Both the position numbers and the translations under genes were made by a program. 64,000 bases of DNA, from contig NZ_UOOB01000001.1 of the NCBI RefSeq assembly GCF_900564145.1, positions 124,001 to 188,000 on the forward strand. Reading direction: 5' to 3'. Positions 27,734 through 39,081 of this stretch are shown here, in pieces. The notes beneath the pieces were generated by a model that made no database searches, had not been told where the DNA came from, and was given only the letters and a program-made list of their open reading frames with translations. Position 1 is the first letter of the stretch. Every line of letters begins with the position of its first letter. Source of the stretch: Comamonas sp. lk (GTDB taxonomy: Bacteria > Pseudomonadota > Gammaproteobacteria > Burkholderiales > Burkholderiaceae_C).

Positions 27734-28244
27734 GAGTTTGTCTCTCTGAACTGAGGGGAAATACCCGCTTGCCACGGACTCGAGTGGTCAGACAAGTCGG
27801 GTTCGTATGACATGGCGAGCAGCAATGTACCATGCTGCACCGCGCAAAACGACACCTGAATATGCGCAGAATCCACAATTTCCTACATCTTTGCCGTCTG
27901 AGCAACCTGGCTGCAATGCATTGATATCGTTGGACAAATCCAGTTACACGATATTTCCGGGCTCCGCAACTATCTTATGTCTTATATATAAGGCTATTGA
28001 GACCGCCAGCCGCCACGCCGGGCAGACGCCTATGCATCAAAAACTGCCCAAAGCAGAGAAGCCTGCAGGGCTACTGCCGGAACAGTGTCGGTTCCTACAT
28101 ACAAATTCAAGCCCGAAGACAAAGAATCACGCTTTTGCACGCCAGCCCAGGGTTTAAACGACAATAACGGCCTAAAAGCGGCAATGGTGCCGCAGGCAGC
28201 GGCATAGACCAACAAATGCGCGCGCCGTGCAGGAGAGAAAAGCG
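27734..28244. other. sucC-argC intergenic region, no gene seen
   Basis: About 510 bases between divergent genes, presumably holding both promoters. It contains the 12-bp palindrome CTTATATATAAG at 27981-27992 in an AT-rich patch. No convincing coding frame or known riboswitch was seen. The AGGAG at 28231-28235 serves argC. Confidence 0.5.
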
Positions 28245-29177
28245 ATGGCTAAAGTCTTTATCGACGGAGAAGCAGGAACCACAGGTCTGCAGATCCGCGA
28301 ACGTCTGGTCAACTTTGCTGGCGTAGAGCTGGTGAGCATTGCGCCCGAGCTGCGCAAAGACCCCGCCGCCAAACGCAGCCTGATCGCCGGCGTGGATCTG
28401 GTCATTCTGTGCCTGCACGATGATGCCGCGCGCGAAACCACGGCCATGGTGGACGCCATCACGGCTGAAACAGGCCGCGCCATCAAGATCATTGATGCCT
28501 CGACCGCCCACCGCACAGCCCCCGACTGGGTCTACGGCTTCCCCGAGCTGCGCGCGGGCCAGCTCGATGCCGTCAAGACCGCCACCCGCGTCTCCAACCC
28601 TGGCTGCTATGCCACGGGCGCCATCGCCTTGCTGGCACCGCTGGTCGCCGCGGGTCTGATTCCTGCCGACTTTCCGTTGAGCCTGCCTTCCGTCTCCGGC
28701 TATTCGGGCGGCGGCCGCCCCATGATCGAAGCCTATGAGGCCGGCACTGCCGCACCTTACGAGGCTTATGCCCTGGGCCTGGGTCACAAGCATGTCCCCG
28801 AAATCCTGCACTACACCGGCATGACGCGCCGCCCCGTGTTCATCCCCGCTGTGGGCAATTTCCGCCAGGGCATGCTGGTGCAACTGCCTCTGCATCTGGA
28901 TCTGCTGCCCGGCGCCCCCAAGGCCGCCGATCTGCACGACGCACTGACCAGCCACTACGCCGCCACCAACACGCCAGCCAACTGGGTCAGCGTGCTGCCG
29001 CCCACGGACGACAACAAGCTGGCTGCCGATACGCTGGCCGATACCAACAAGCTGGAACTGCGCGTCTTCGCCAACGAGCAATACCGTCAGGCCGTGCTGA
29101 TCGCCCGTCTGGACAATCTGGGCAAGGGCGCCAGCGGCGCGGCCGTGCAAAACCTGCAAATCATGCTGGGTCTGTAA
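28245..29177 (+). CDS. argC: N-acetyl-gamma-glutamyl-phosphate reductase, short type
   Basis: A 310-residue arginine-pathway enzyme that reduces N-acetylglutamyl phosphate to the semialdehyde with NADPH. The N-terminal [14 protein letters not shown] is the nucleotide-binding part and Cys121 in [10 protein letters not shown] is the catalytic residue; [15 protein letters not shown] also fits. Length marks it as the shorter type 2 ArgC. The ATG at 28245 follows AGGAG by nine bases. It stands alone with its own terminator, as is common in proteobacteria with scattered arg genes. Confidence 0.94.
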   Translation: MAKVFIDGEAGTTGLQIRERLVNFAGVELVSIAPELRKDPAAKRSLIAGVDLVILCLHDDAARETTAMVDAITAETGRAIKIIDASTAHRTAPDWVYGFPELRAGQLDAVKTATRVSNPGCYATGAIALLAPLVAAGLIPADFPLSLPSVSGYSGGGRPMIEAYEAGTAAPYEAYALGLGHKHVPEILHYTGMTRRPVFIPAVGNFRQGMLVQLPLHLDLLPGAPKAADLHDALTSHYAATNTPANWVSVLPPTDDNKLAADTLADTNKLELRVFANEQYRQAVLIARLDNLGKGASGAAVQNLQIMLGL

Positions 29178-29195
29178 ACCTCCGGCACTTGCAAC

Positions 29196-29220
29196 AAAAC
29201 GGCCCTGGTGGCCGTTTTTT
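29196..29220 (+). terminator. terminator of argC
   Basis: AAAACGGCC, loop CTGGT, GGCCGTTTTTT hairpin, about 20 bases after the stop codon. Confidence 0.9.
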
Positions 29221-29359
29221 GTTTTCTGTACTAATCTAGCTGCGACGGAAGCAGGCCTCGCCTGGACCATACCCACATCCGCAGCGCATGAGGTGGTGGC
29301 CGACACCCAACCACACTTGGACTGCCTAAGATTTGAGCAAAACCGAAACAAGGCCGTCC

Positions 29360-30061
29360 ATGATGAAAGCTGCCTCTGATTTTTTGTGTTTTGGCCCATA
29401 TCGCCCGCTGCACAAGCTTACTGCACTCCTGTTTTTTGTAGCAGGCAGCGTGCATGCACAGGCTTCCGGCGATGCAAAGGCGGGCGAATCCATTGCCAGC
29501 AAAGGGGTGCCGCCAGCGGTTGCCGCATGCACCAGCTGCCATGGAGCCAAGGGCGAAGGTCTGGCGGCCTTTCCACCGCTGGCCGGCCAGGGAGCCGCCT
29601 ATCTACAGGCGCAGCTGGCGGCCTTTGCCTCAGGCACGCGGAAAAATGCGGTCATGGAGCCGGTGGCCAAAGGGCTGAAAGCGCAGGACCAGGCCAATGT
29701 GGCAGCCTACTTTGCCAGCCTGCCCTCCGGCATCGCCTCCCCCAAAAGCGTGCCCGTGCCCGACCCCAAGGATGTCGGCGCCTGGCTGGCCCTGCGCGGG
29801 CGCATGAATGACGGCGTACCCGCCTGTGCCAGCTGCCACGGCCCCCATGGCGAAGGCGTAGGCAGCAACTTTCCCGCCATTGGCAAGCTCAACGCGGCCT
29901 ATATGCAGTCGCAGATCGATGCGTGGAAGCAAGGCAGCCGCAGCCCCGGCCCGCTGGAGCTGATGCAGCACATTGCCAAAAAGCTCAGCTCCCAGGATGT
30001 GGAAGCCATTGCGCAGTACTACGCCAAGCAATCGACGGCAGCGCCCGCTGCCAGCAAGTAA
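29360..30061 (+). CDS. diheme cytochrome c (c4/TsdB-like)
   Basis: A 233-residue periplasmic cytochrome. A signal peptide (about residues 14-35, cut near VHAQA) precedes two class I c domains with heme motifs CTSCH (57-61) and CASCH (156-160), each followed by G..GEG as in cytochromes c4. It likely shuttles electrons between the dehydrogenase-like partner encoded next and a terminal oxidase. The ATG at 29360 has AAGG in front; an in-frame TTG at 29333 is less likely. It is followed after 11 bases by the TsdA-like gene. Confidence 0.86.
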   Translation: MMKAASDFLCFGPYRPLHKLTALLFFVAGSVHAQASGDAKAGESIASKGVPPAVAACTSCHGAKGEGLAAFPPLAGQGAAYLQAQLAAFASGTRKNAVMEPVAKGLKAQDQANVAAYFASLPSGIASPKSVPVPDPKDVGAWLALRGRMNDGVPACASCHGPHGEGVGSNFPAIGKLNAAYMQSQIDAWKQGSRSPGPLELMQHIAKKLSSQDVEAIAQYYAKQSTAAPAASK

Positions 30062-30072
30062 GGGAGGCCGCC

Positions 30073-31167
30073 ATGAACCAGCACCCCAGCAGCGCCGAGC
30101 AAACCGAGCGTGAAGAACGCAGAGAGTTCGCTGCCCTCCAATGGTTTGCCGTGGTCGTCACCCTGATCGTGGTGATATCCGCTCTCGTGATAGGGCGTCA
30201 AATCGGCGAAGACGTGCAAAACGACGCCCCACCCCTGCACCCGGCGCGCATGACCACCAACGCAGCAGATGCAGCCGGAGCCGCCACAACCGCCAATGCC
30301 TCGGCAGGCAGCACCGGTGCAGCGCCACCGCCGGGCGCTCAAGCGGCCTCCAGCCCAGGCCCGGTCAAAAAAACCGCCTTCGTACCACCGGCCGCAGACC
30401 AGATTCCCGAAGGCCCCATGGGCGACGTCATCCGCCAGGGCGAGCAGATCTTTTTGCACACCGGGGCCAATGCCAAAGGCTTTGTGGGCAACACGCTCAA
30501 CTGCGTGAATTGCCATCTTGATGCCGGTCGCCTGGCCAACTCTGCGCCGCTTTGGGGGGCCTATCTCAGCTACCCCGCCTACCGCAGCAAAACCAAGAGC
30601 GTGTCCACCTTTTCCGAGCGCCTGCGCGGCTGCTTTATGTACAGCATGAACGGCAAGGCACCACCCGACGGGCATGAGGTGCTGGTCGCCCTGGAAACCT
30701 ATTCCTACTGGATGGCCAAGGGCACGACCGTGGGCGAAAAACTGCCGGGCTCGGGCTTCGTCAAGCTGCCCGCACCCGAAAAAGCAGCGGATTACGCCCG
30801 TGGCAAAGCCGTCTATGAGGCCCAGTGCGCGCTATGCCACGGCGCCAATGGCGAAGGCCAGCGCAGCGGCGATATCCAAGTCTTTCCGCCGCTGTGGGGC
30901 GCCCAGTCATACAACTGGGGTGCAGGCATGGCCGATCTGCACAATGCCGCAGGCTTTGTGAAAGCCAATATGCCGCTGAGCCGTGGCAACACACTCAGCG
31001 ATCAGCAAGCCTGGGACGTGGCCCAGTTCATTGACAGCCAAGAACGCCCGCAGGACCCTCGTTTTACCGGCGATGTGGCCAGCACGCGCAAACAGTTCCA
31101 TGACACCGAGAACTCCTTGTACGGCACCATGGTCAACGGCAAGCTACTAGGCCAAGGCATTCGATAA
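30073..31167 (+). CDS. membrane-anchored diheme cytochrome c, thiosulfate dehydrogenase (TsdA)-like
   Basis: A 364-residue protein with one N-terminal membrane helix (about 22-41), an Ala/Thr/Gly/Pro-rich linker (about 55-100) and two heme domains with CVNCH (144-148) and CALCH (252-256). Between them lies RLRGCFMYSMNGKAPP with Cys187, the place where TsdA proteins have the Cys that ligates heme 1 (a segment like INGCFERSMNG). TsdA oxidises thiosulfate to tetrathionate or the reverse. AGGGAGG precedes the ATG. The cytochrome gene just upstream fits a TsdB electron partner. Membrane anchoring and the linker differ from soluble TsdA. Confidence 0.75.
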   Translation: MNQHPSSAEQTEREERREFAALQWFAVVVTLIVVISALVIGRQIGEDVQNDAPPLHPARMTTNAADAAGAATTANASAGSTGAAPPPGAQAASSPGPVKKTAFVPPAADQIPEGPMGDVIRQGEQIFLHTGANAKGFVGNTLNCVNCHLDAGRLANSAPLWGAYLSYPAYRSKTKSVSTFSERLRGCFMYSMNGKAPPDGHEVLVALETYSYWMAKGTTVGEKLPGSGFVKLPAPEKAADYARGKAVYEAQCALCHGANGEGQRSGDIQVFPPLWGAQSYNWGAGMADLHNAAGFVKANMPLSRGNTLSDQQAWDVAQFIDSQERPQDPRFTGDVASTRKQFHDTENSLYGTMVNGKLLGQGIR

Positions 31168-31383
31168 GTCGTCTGGCGGCCTTTAAATTTCATAGCATCC
31201 TGTGATTTATTCACAAGGCGTAGCGGTCATTTTCGACTGTTTTTCGAACTCCACCTGGTGAGCAAACCGGCACCAAGGTGCGAAAACACCAGAAATTGAC
31301 CTCTCACACCCTCCAAACAGCCGAGTCCCAAATCGCCATCTGCATCGAAAATGGCTGCAAATCCATTCCATCGAGACACGGTC

Positions 31384-31893
31384 ATGAGCGACTCCAAGCA
31401 AGCGATTCAAAGAGATCCCGCTGCCCCCACGCCCAAAGCGGACACCAGCGTTCTCTGGTCCGATGCCAGACTGCTGGGCTACCAACCCATGGACCTGGTT
31501 CACGAGGAGTTTTACGACGTGGCCCTGGGCCTCATAGGCTGCAGCGATGACACCGCGGCGGCGGCGCTGAAGGCCTTTGCCGAGCATGCGCAAAGCCATT
31601 TTGATCAGGAAGACGAATGGATGCTCTCCACCGGCTTTCCGCCGCGCGATTGCCATATTGACGAGCATGCGGCCGTGCTGAAGTCAGTGCACGAGGTCAG
31701 CGAGATGCTGGCCCAGGGCCGCGCCGGCGCCCAGCTGGTGCAAAACCTGGGAAGGCAATTGTTCTCCTGGTTCCCAGGCCATGCAGACTATCTGGACTCG
31801 GCACTGGCCGCCTGGATGACCAAGAAGACCATGGGTGGCAAGCCCGTTGTGCTCAGGCGCAACGCGGGGCTTCACGCCGCGAAAAATGCGTAA
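31384..31893 (+). CDS. bacteriohemerythrin-like protein
   Basis: A 169-residue four-helix protein with the hemerythrin diiron ligands laid out in order: His in LVHEEF, His and Glu in EHAQSHFDQEDEW, His in DEHAAVLKSVHEV, and His plus Asp in WFPGHADYLDSAL. Such proteins bind O2 reversibly or sense it. It has a polar N-terminal extension of about 30 residues. The ATG at 31384 is used, but the in-frame ATG at 31351 is possible; neither has a strong ribosome binding site. It follows the cytochrome pair and ends at a terminator. Confidence 0.85.
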   Translation: MSDSKQAIQRDPAAPTPKADTSVLWSDARLLGYQPMDLVHEEFYDVALGLIGCSDDTAAAALKAFAEHAQSHFDQEDEWMLSTGFPPRDCHIDEHAAVLKSVHEVSEMLAQGRAGAQLVQNLGRQLFSWFPGHADYLDSALAAWMTKKTMGGKPVVLRRNAGLHAAKNA

Positions 31894-31958
31894 GCTGCCA
31901 AGCTATCTCGCGCCGAGCAAACCCCAACCAGACTGGTATTTTCCTCTCTGGGTCACGT

Positions 31959-31988
31959 AAAAAAGGCCAGCAATTGCTGGCCTTTTTT
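31959..31988 (+). terminator. terminator after the bacteriohemerythrin gene
   Basis: AAAAAAGGCCAGCAA directly facing TTGCTGGCCTTTTTT, a near-perfect palindrome with a T-run. Confidence 0.9.
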
Positions 31989-32625
31989 ATGAAGCGATTG
32001 AAACTGGCGGCCCTGGTTTCCTCAACTGATGGCTGCTTTTTTCTCCGCTTATGCGGTCATGTAGATGATTGGAATAAAAGGGATTTCATCCCTTTTTGAA
32101 TCAATGAGGTGTTAACCTTTGGCCCCGAAAAGTGGGGCAAGTTGCACCTAAAAGATGGGATGCCTCATCACTTGCTCTTTCGCTCTGGTCCTATGCATGG
32201 ACCCGCAAAGCGATGCACATCAACACGTGCGCGCATCAGCTTTTAGCGCCTCTAAAAAGCGGCATATGGCATGTCCATCCTCAGATTCAGCCCCATTTTA
32301 TGGAAAAGCCCATAGGTGAACCGCTTCGGGTTTTAAGGAGGCTCAGCGCTCTAAGAGGATAACCCTTGGCGATGTCAAAGCAAGGTATCACCTGAGAAAC
32401 GTGAGCAAGCGGTGAGAGGGTGCAGCAGCACCATCGGAAGTCTACGTAGGTCTCCGTCGGAGCACCCCGCCTGCCGAGGCGAGGCAAACTTCTATCGGCA
32501 ATTAGCCAGTCAGGCTATTACGGTAGCGAGGCGACTTAAACCAAACGGCCGCCGCAGAACCCGTGAGGTTCACCAGCCCGCAACGGCCTCTGCATTCAGC
32601 TTTTTTACGAAAGAGTATCTAGGGT
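31989..32625. other. gene-free boundary region left of the catabolic block
   Basis: About 640 bases without a supported gene. It holds a second terminator-like hairpin (AAAAGGGAT / ATCCCTTTTT at 32076-32097), a GGCCCC/GGGGC hairpin near 32119-32141 and GGTCC...GGACC near 32187-32203. Open frames here have no recognisable composition or start sites. No tRNA, integrase or clear attachment site was found. Confidence 0.5.
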
Positions 32626-33609
32626 TTACTCAATTGCGACTTTGCCCTCTTTCACAAGCTTCGAAAACTTCTGGGTCTCTTCACTAATCTGCTTGGCCAT
32701 CTGCTCTGGAGTATTACCGATGGGCTCGGCACCAATCTCTTCCATCTTCTTGTGGAATTCCGGCGAGTGGATGATTTTTGCCATCTCAGTATTGAGCTTC
32801 GTCACCACGTCCTTGGGCGTCCCTGCAGGTGCCAGAACTCCAAACCAGGTGCCCAGGTTGAAGCCTTTTAGACCAGCTTCGTCCAGAGTCGGTACATCGG
32901 GAAGCGCTGGTGAGCGCTTGTCTGTGGTGATAGCCAACGCGGTCAGTTTGCCCGCTTTGATGTGGGGAAGCACCGGCGTGATGGTGTCGAATGACATCGA
33001 AATTTGCCCACCGAGCAAGTCGGTTGCCAACGGGCCGCTGCCCTTGTAGGGCACATGCAGAAGCTGCGCTCCCGTCATGTTCCCAAACTGGGTGCCAATC
33101 AGGTGCTGAGCCGTGCCATTTCCGTTGGAGCCATAGCTCAGCTTACCTGGCTGGGCTTTCGCTAACGCTACGAGCTCAGCCACATTCTTGGCAGGAACAC
33201 GGGGATTAACAACCAAGACATTCGGAACCATCGCGATAACTGTGATGGGGGCGAAGTCTTTCTGGAAATCGTAAGTAAGCTTCGGGTAGACACTCGTCGC
33301 AATCGTGTGATGTACCGCGCCAATTAGCAGTGTGTAGCCGTCGGCCTTGGACTTGGCGACCATGTTTGCACCCAGAGTGGCTCCCACACCAGGTCTGTTG
33401 TCCACGATGACTGGTTGACCCCAGCTGCGCGAAAGGCGCTCGCCAAGCGTACGTGCCAGCACATCGGTGGTTCCGCCTGCTGGGAACGGCACGATGAGGG
33501 TGATAGGCTTGCTCGGGAAGCTCTGCGCGATGGCTCCAGTACTGGAAAGTACTGCTGCCATGGCAATAGCTGGCAAGAACTTGATGCGGAAGGTACGCTT
33601 GTTGCTCAT
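32626..33609 (-). CDS. Bug/TctC-type periplasmic substrate-binding protein
   Basis: A 327-residue periplasmic receptor of the tripartite tricarboxylate transporter (TTT) class. A signal peptide (about 1-28, cut after AIA) is followed by the Bug hallmark FPSKPITLIVPFPAGGTTDVLAR and by VDNRPGVGATLGANMVAKS. These proteins bind small carboxylates or other polar organics. AGGAG precedes the ATG. It is the last gene of the tartrate-like operon, separated from eno by about 150 bases with a strong hairpin. No TctA or TctB membrane genes are in the window, so it is an orphan receptor that may work with distant permeases. Confidence 0.92.
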   Translation of the reverse strand: MSNKRTFRIKFLPAIAMAAVLSSTGAIAQSFPSKPITLIVPFPAGGTTDVLARTLGERLSRSWGQPVIVDNRPGVGATLGANMVAKSKADGYTLLIGAVHHTIATSVYPKLTYDFQKDFAPITVIAMVPNVLVVNPRVPAKNVAELVALAKAQPGKLSYGSNGNGTAQHLIGTQFGNMTGAQLLHVPYKGSGPLATDLLGGQISMSFDTITPVLPHIKAGKLTALAITTDKRSPALPDVPTLDEAGLKGFNLGTWFGVLAPAGTPKDVVTKLNTEMAKIIHSPEFHKKMEEIGAEPIGNTPEQMAKQISEETQKFSKLVKEGKVAIE

Positions 33610-33720
33610 GCTTGTCTCCTATTTACTTATGAAACAGACTCTATGGCCCGTTGAGGGAAGAACTCGCTGTCCGGGTGAATGCATGGTTAACTCAGATTCA
33701 ACAGTGGCAGCAGTTCCGGG

Positions 33721-33749
33721 TAGGCATGTCACCGTGGGTGACATGCCTA
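33721..33749 (-). promoter_or_regulatory. perfect 13-bp stem-loop between eno and the Bug gene
   Basis: TAGGCATGTCACC (33721-33733) and GGTGACATGCCTA (33737-33749) with a three-base loop, 12 bases beyond the eno stop. There is no T-run, so it may protect the upstream or downstream message or act as a weak attenuator. Confidence 0.7.
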
Positions 33750-33761
33750 AACACGAGCGGA

Positions 33762-36471
<2,710 letters not shown>

Positions 36472-37758
36472 TTACGAGGCTCCAGGTTGAGGGCTTTCGA
36501 TATAGATGGCCCGAAAATCATTTACGTTGGTGCATGTCGGTCCGGTAACCACAGAGTCGCCCAATGCCTCGAAGAAGCCATGTCCATCGTTCTCGTCTAG
36601 GCGGTCTCTAGCGCGGAGACCAAGTGCCCATGCTCGGCTGAGGGAGTCGGGGGTGAGCAATGCGCCGGCAATTTCTTCCTGGCCATCCACCCCATCTGTG
36701 TCTGCCGCTAACGCATGCACTCCAGGCTCGGCGTTCAGCGCGACACCCAAGGCCAGGAGGAACTCGACGTTGCGTCCGCCTCGCCCTTTCCCACGCACCG
36801 TGACCGTCGTCTCGCCTCCAGACAGAAGCACACATGGAACTTCAAAAGGCAATCCTCGACGAGCTACCTGGCTGGCAATGCCGCCCAAGACACGCCCAAC
36901 CTCTCGAGCTTCGCCTTCAATGGCATCGCCCAGAATGTGCGCTGCAACACCTGCCGAAGATGCAACCTTCGCAGCAGCTTCCAATGCCATTTGTGGCGTA
37001 GCAATGAAGCGTGTCTCAATGGACGGTAGATGAGGGTCGCCTGGCTTAATGGACTCCCCAGCTCCGCTTTCCAAGAGGGCGAGTGCAGCGGGTGGTACAT
37101 CGATGGAGTAGCGTCGCAGGATGGCGAGCGCATCTGCGCAGGTGGTTGGGTCGGCGACCGTGGGGCCGGATGCAATGTCCCTAGCGTCGTCTCCTGGCAC
37201 ATCGGAAAGCAGCAGATTGACCACACGGGCGGGGTAGCAAGCAGCGGCGAGCCGCCCCCCTTTGATGGCTGAGAGGTGCCTCCGAACGACATTCATCTCG
37301 CTGATGCTTGCCCCACTGCGGAGCAATGCGCGATTGACCGATTGCTTGTCTGCCAGTGTCAGCCCAGGCAGAGCCAACGGAAGCAACGATGACCCGCCCC
37401 CGGAAACAAGACAGAGCACGAGGTCATCGGCAGTTAGACCTCGTACCATTTCGAGCATCCGGGCTGCTGCTGCCTCGCCCGCTGCATCCGGCACAGGGTG
37501 TGCAGCTTCAACAATCTCGATGTGTTGGCACGGCTGTGCGTAACCGTATCGAGTGACGACCAAGCCGGATAACGGGCCCGACCAGTTCGCCTCGACAGCC
37601 TGTGCCATGGCGGCCGATGCCTTGCCTGCGCCAATGACGACCAGCCGTCCCTGCGGAGCTGGTGGCAAATGAGGAGGAACGCACAAAGCAGGCTGCGCTG
37701 CTGCCACCGCTGCGTCGAACATCGCACGCAACAGTTGCTGAATTTCGCTGGACTTCAT
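36472..37758 (-). CDS. glycerate 2-kinase (GckA/TtuD family, MOFRL)
   Basis: A 428-residue enzyme of the DUF4147/MOFRL family, which phosphorylates D-glycerate to 2-phosphoglycerate. Motifs are VVIGAGKASAAMAQAVE, LVSGGGSSLLPLALPG and the MOFRL-domain LLSGGETTVTVRGKGRGGRN and ADTDGVDG. Older annotation calls ttuD a hydroxypyruvate reductase, but kinase activity is established for the family. The ATG at 37758 follows GGAG by eight bases and is preferred over the ATG at 37779. It lies between the tartrate dehydrogenase-like gene and pyruvate kinase, feeding 2-phosphoglycerate to the adjacent enolase. Confidence 0.9.
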   Translation of the reverse strand: MKSSEIQQLLRAMFDAAVAAAQPALCVPPHLPPAPQGRLVVIGAGKASAAMAQAVEANWSGPLSGLVVTRYGYAQPCQHIEIVEAAHPVPDAAGEAAAARMLEMVRGLTADDLVLCLVSGGGSSLLPLALPGLTLADKQSVNRALLRSGASISEMNVVRRHLSAIKGGRLAAACYPARVVNLLLSDVPGDDARDIASGPTVADPTTCADALAILRRYSIDVPPAALALLESGAGESIKPGDPHLPSIETRFIATPQMALEAAAKVASSAGVAAHILGDAIEGEAREVGRVLGGIASQVARRGLPFEVPCVLLSGGETTVTVRGKGRGGRNVEFLLALGVALNAEPGVHALAADTDGVDGQEEIAGALLTPDSLSRAWALGLRARDRLDENDGHGFFEALGDSVVTGPTCTNVNDFRAIYIESPQPGAS

Positions 37759-37889
37759 CTCATGTCTCCGTCCGTTCATAAGCCGGCCGCTCTTGATGGC
37801 GGCCGTAGCAGAGCTGGCAGCGCAGCAAGCGCCGCCAAGCTATCGGCTATTGATACGCCCAGCAGGGCGTAGACATTGGAGAGAGCGCG

Positions 37890-38960
37890 TCAGCCGGCTG
37901 CGAGCGCGTCGCAGACAGCCCTGGTAACCTGAACAGTGGTGGCCTTGCCACCCAGGTCGCCGGTGTGGAGCGATGGGTCTGCCGTGACCTTCTCAACAGC
38001 GCTCATTACGCGTTTCGCCGCCTCAAACTCACCCAGGTGCTCGAGAAGCATGACGACCGACCAGAACGTACCAACAGGGTTAGCCAAGCCCTTGCCCATG
38101 ATGTCGAATGCTGAGCCGTGAATTGGCTCAAACATGCTGGGATAGCGCCGTTCAGGGTCGATGTTGCCAGTGGGCGCAATACCCAAGCTACCGGCCAGCG
38201 CAGCGGCCAAGTCGCTCAGGATGTCGGCATGCAAGTTGGTAGCGACGATGGTGTCCAGCGTCGCTGGTTTGTTCACCATGCGAGCCGTGGCGGCATCCAC
38301 CAGTTCCTTGTCCCACTTGACGTCAGGGAACTCCCTGGAGATTTCCAAGGCAATCTGGTCCCACATCACCATGGCATGACGTTGCGCATTGCTCTTGGTA
38401 ATGACCGTCAACAGTTTGCGGGGACGCGACTGTGCCAGCTTGAATGCGAAGCGCATGATGCGTTCGACACCAGCACGAGTCATCATGGACACATCGGTTG
38501 CTGCTTCGATAGGGTGTCCTTGGTGCACTCGGCCGCCCACGCCGGAGTACTCGCCCTCGGAGTTCTCGCGCACGATGACCCAGTTCAGGTCCTCGGGCTT
38601 GCAGCGCTTCAGTGGAGCATCGATGCCAGGCAGGATGCGCGTGGGGCGCACGTTGGCGTACTGGTCGAATCCCTGGCAAATTTTGAGACGAAGACCCCAC
38701 AGCGTGATGTGGTCAGGAATATCCGGGTCTCCGGCGGAGCCAAAAAGGATGGCGTCCTTGCCGCGCAATGCGTCCAGTCCGTCCTCCGGCATCATCACGC
38801 CGTGCTTGCGGTGGTAGTCGCCGCCCCAGTCGAAGTCTTCGAACTCGAAACTGAACGCCTTGCTCTGCTCAGCCAGCACCTTCAGGACTTGTTGGCCTGC
38901 TGGAACGACTTCTTTGCCGATGCCGTCGCCAGGAATGGTTGCAATTTTGTACGTCTTCAC
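37890..38960 (-). CDS. tartrate dehydrogenase/decarboxylase or D-malate dehydrogenase (TtuC/DmlA family)
   Basis: A 356-residue NAD-dependent beta-decarboxylating dehydrogenase. It opens TYKIATIPGDGIGKEVVPAG and has ILFGSAGDPDIPDHITLWGLRL, VRENSEGEYSG, and the metal/substrate Asp residues in VDAATARMV and NLHADILSDLAAAL. The PDIPDHITLWG segment separates it from 3-isopropylmalate dehydrogenase. TtuC enzymes turn meso-tartrate into D-glycerate and also act on L-tartrate and D-malate. GGAG stands seven bases before a GTG at 38960, the chosen start; an ATG at 39005 would add 15 odd residues. It is first in the operon and divergent from a LysR gene. Confidence 0.9.
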   Translation of the reverse strand: MKTYKIATIPGDGIGKEVVPAGQQVLKVLAEQSKAFSFEFEDFDWGGDYHRKHGVMMPEDGLDALRGKDAILFGSAGDPDIPDHITLWGLRLKICQGFDQYANVRPTRILPGIDAPLKRCKPEDLNWVIVRENSEGEYSGVGGRVHQGHPIEAATDVSMMTRAGVERIMRFAFKLAQSRPRKLLTVITKSNAQRHAMVMWDQIALEISREFPDVKWDKELVDAATARMVNKPATLDTIVATNLHADILSDLAAALAGSLGIAPTGNIDPERRYPSMFEPIHGSAFDIMGKGLANPVGTFWSVVMLLEHLGEFEAAKRVMSAVEKVTADPSLHTGDLGGKATTVQVTRAVCDALAAG

Positions 38961-39013
38961 AAGGGTCTCCGATAGGTTGTCGATGAGTGACTGTATGCAC
39001 TTCAAAGCCTAGA

Positions 39014-39032
39014 ATTCACCCTTCAAGTGAAT
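39014..39032. promoter_or_regulatory. candidate LysR operator
   Basis: ATTCAC, seven bases, GTGAAT forms a dyad of the T-N11-A kind bound by LysR-type regulators. It lies in the 121-base divergent gap between the tartrate dehydrogenase-like gene and the LysR gene. Confidence 0.55.
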
Positions 39033-39081
39033 CCATTGTTTACTTCAAGCTAACTATCTTTCGGCCTCATTCAAGGGAAAT

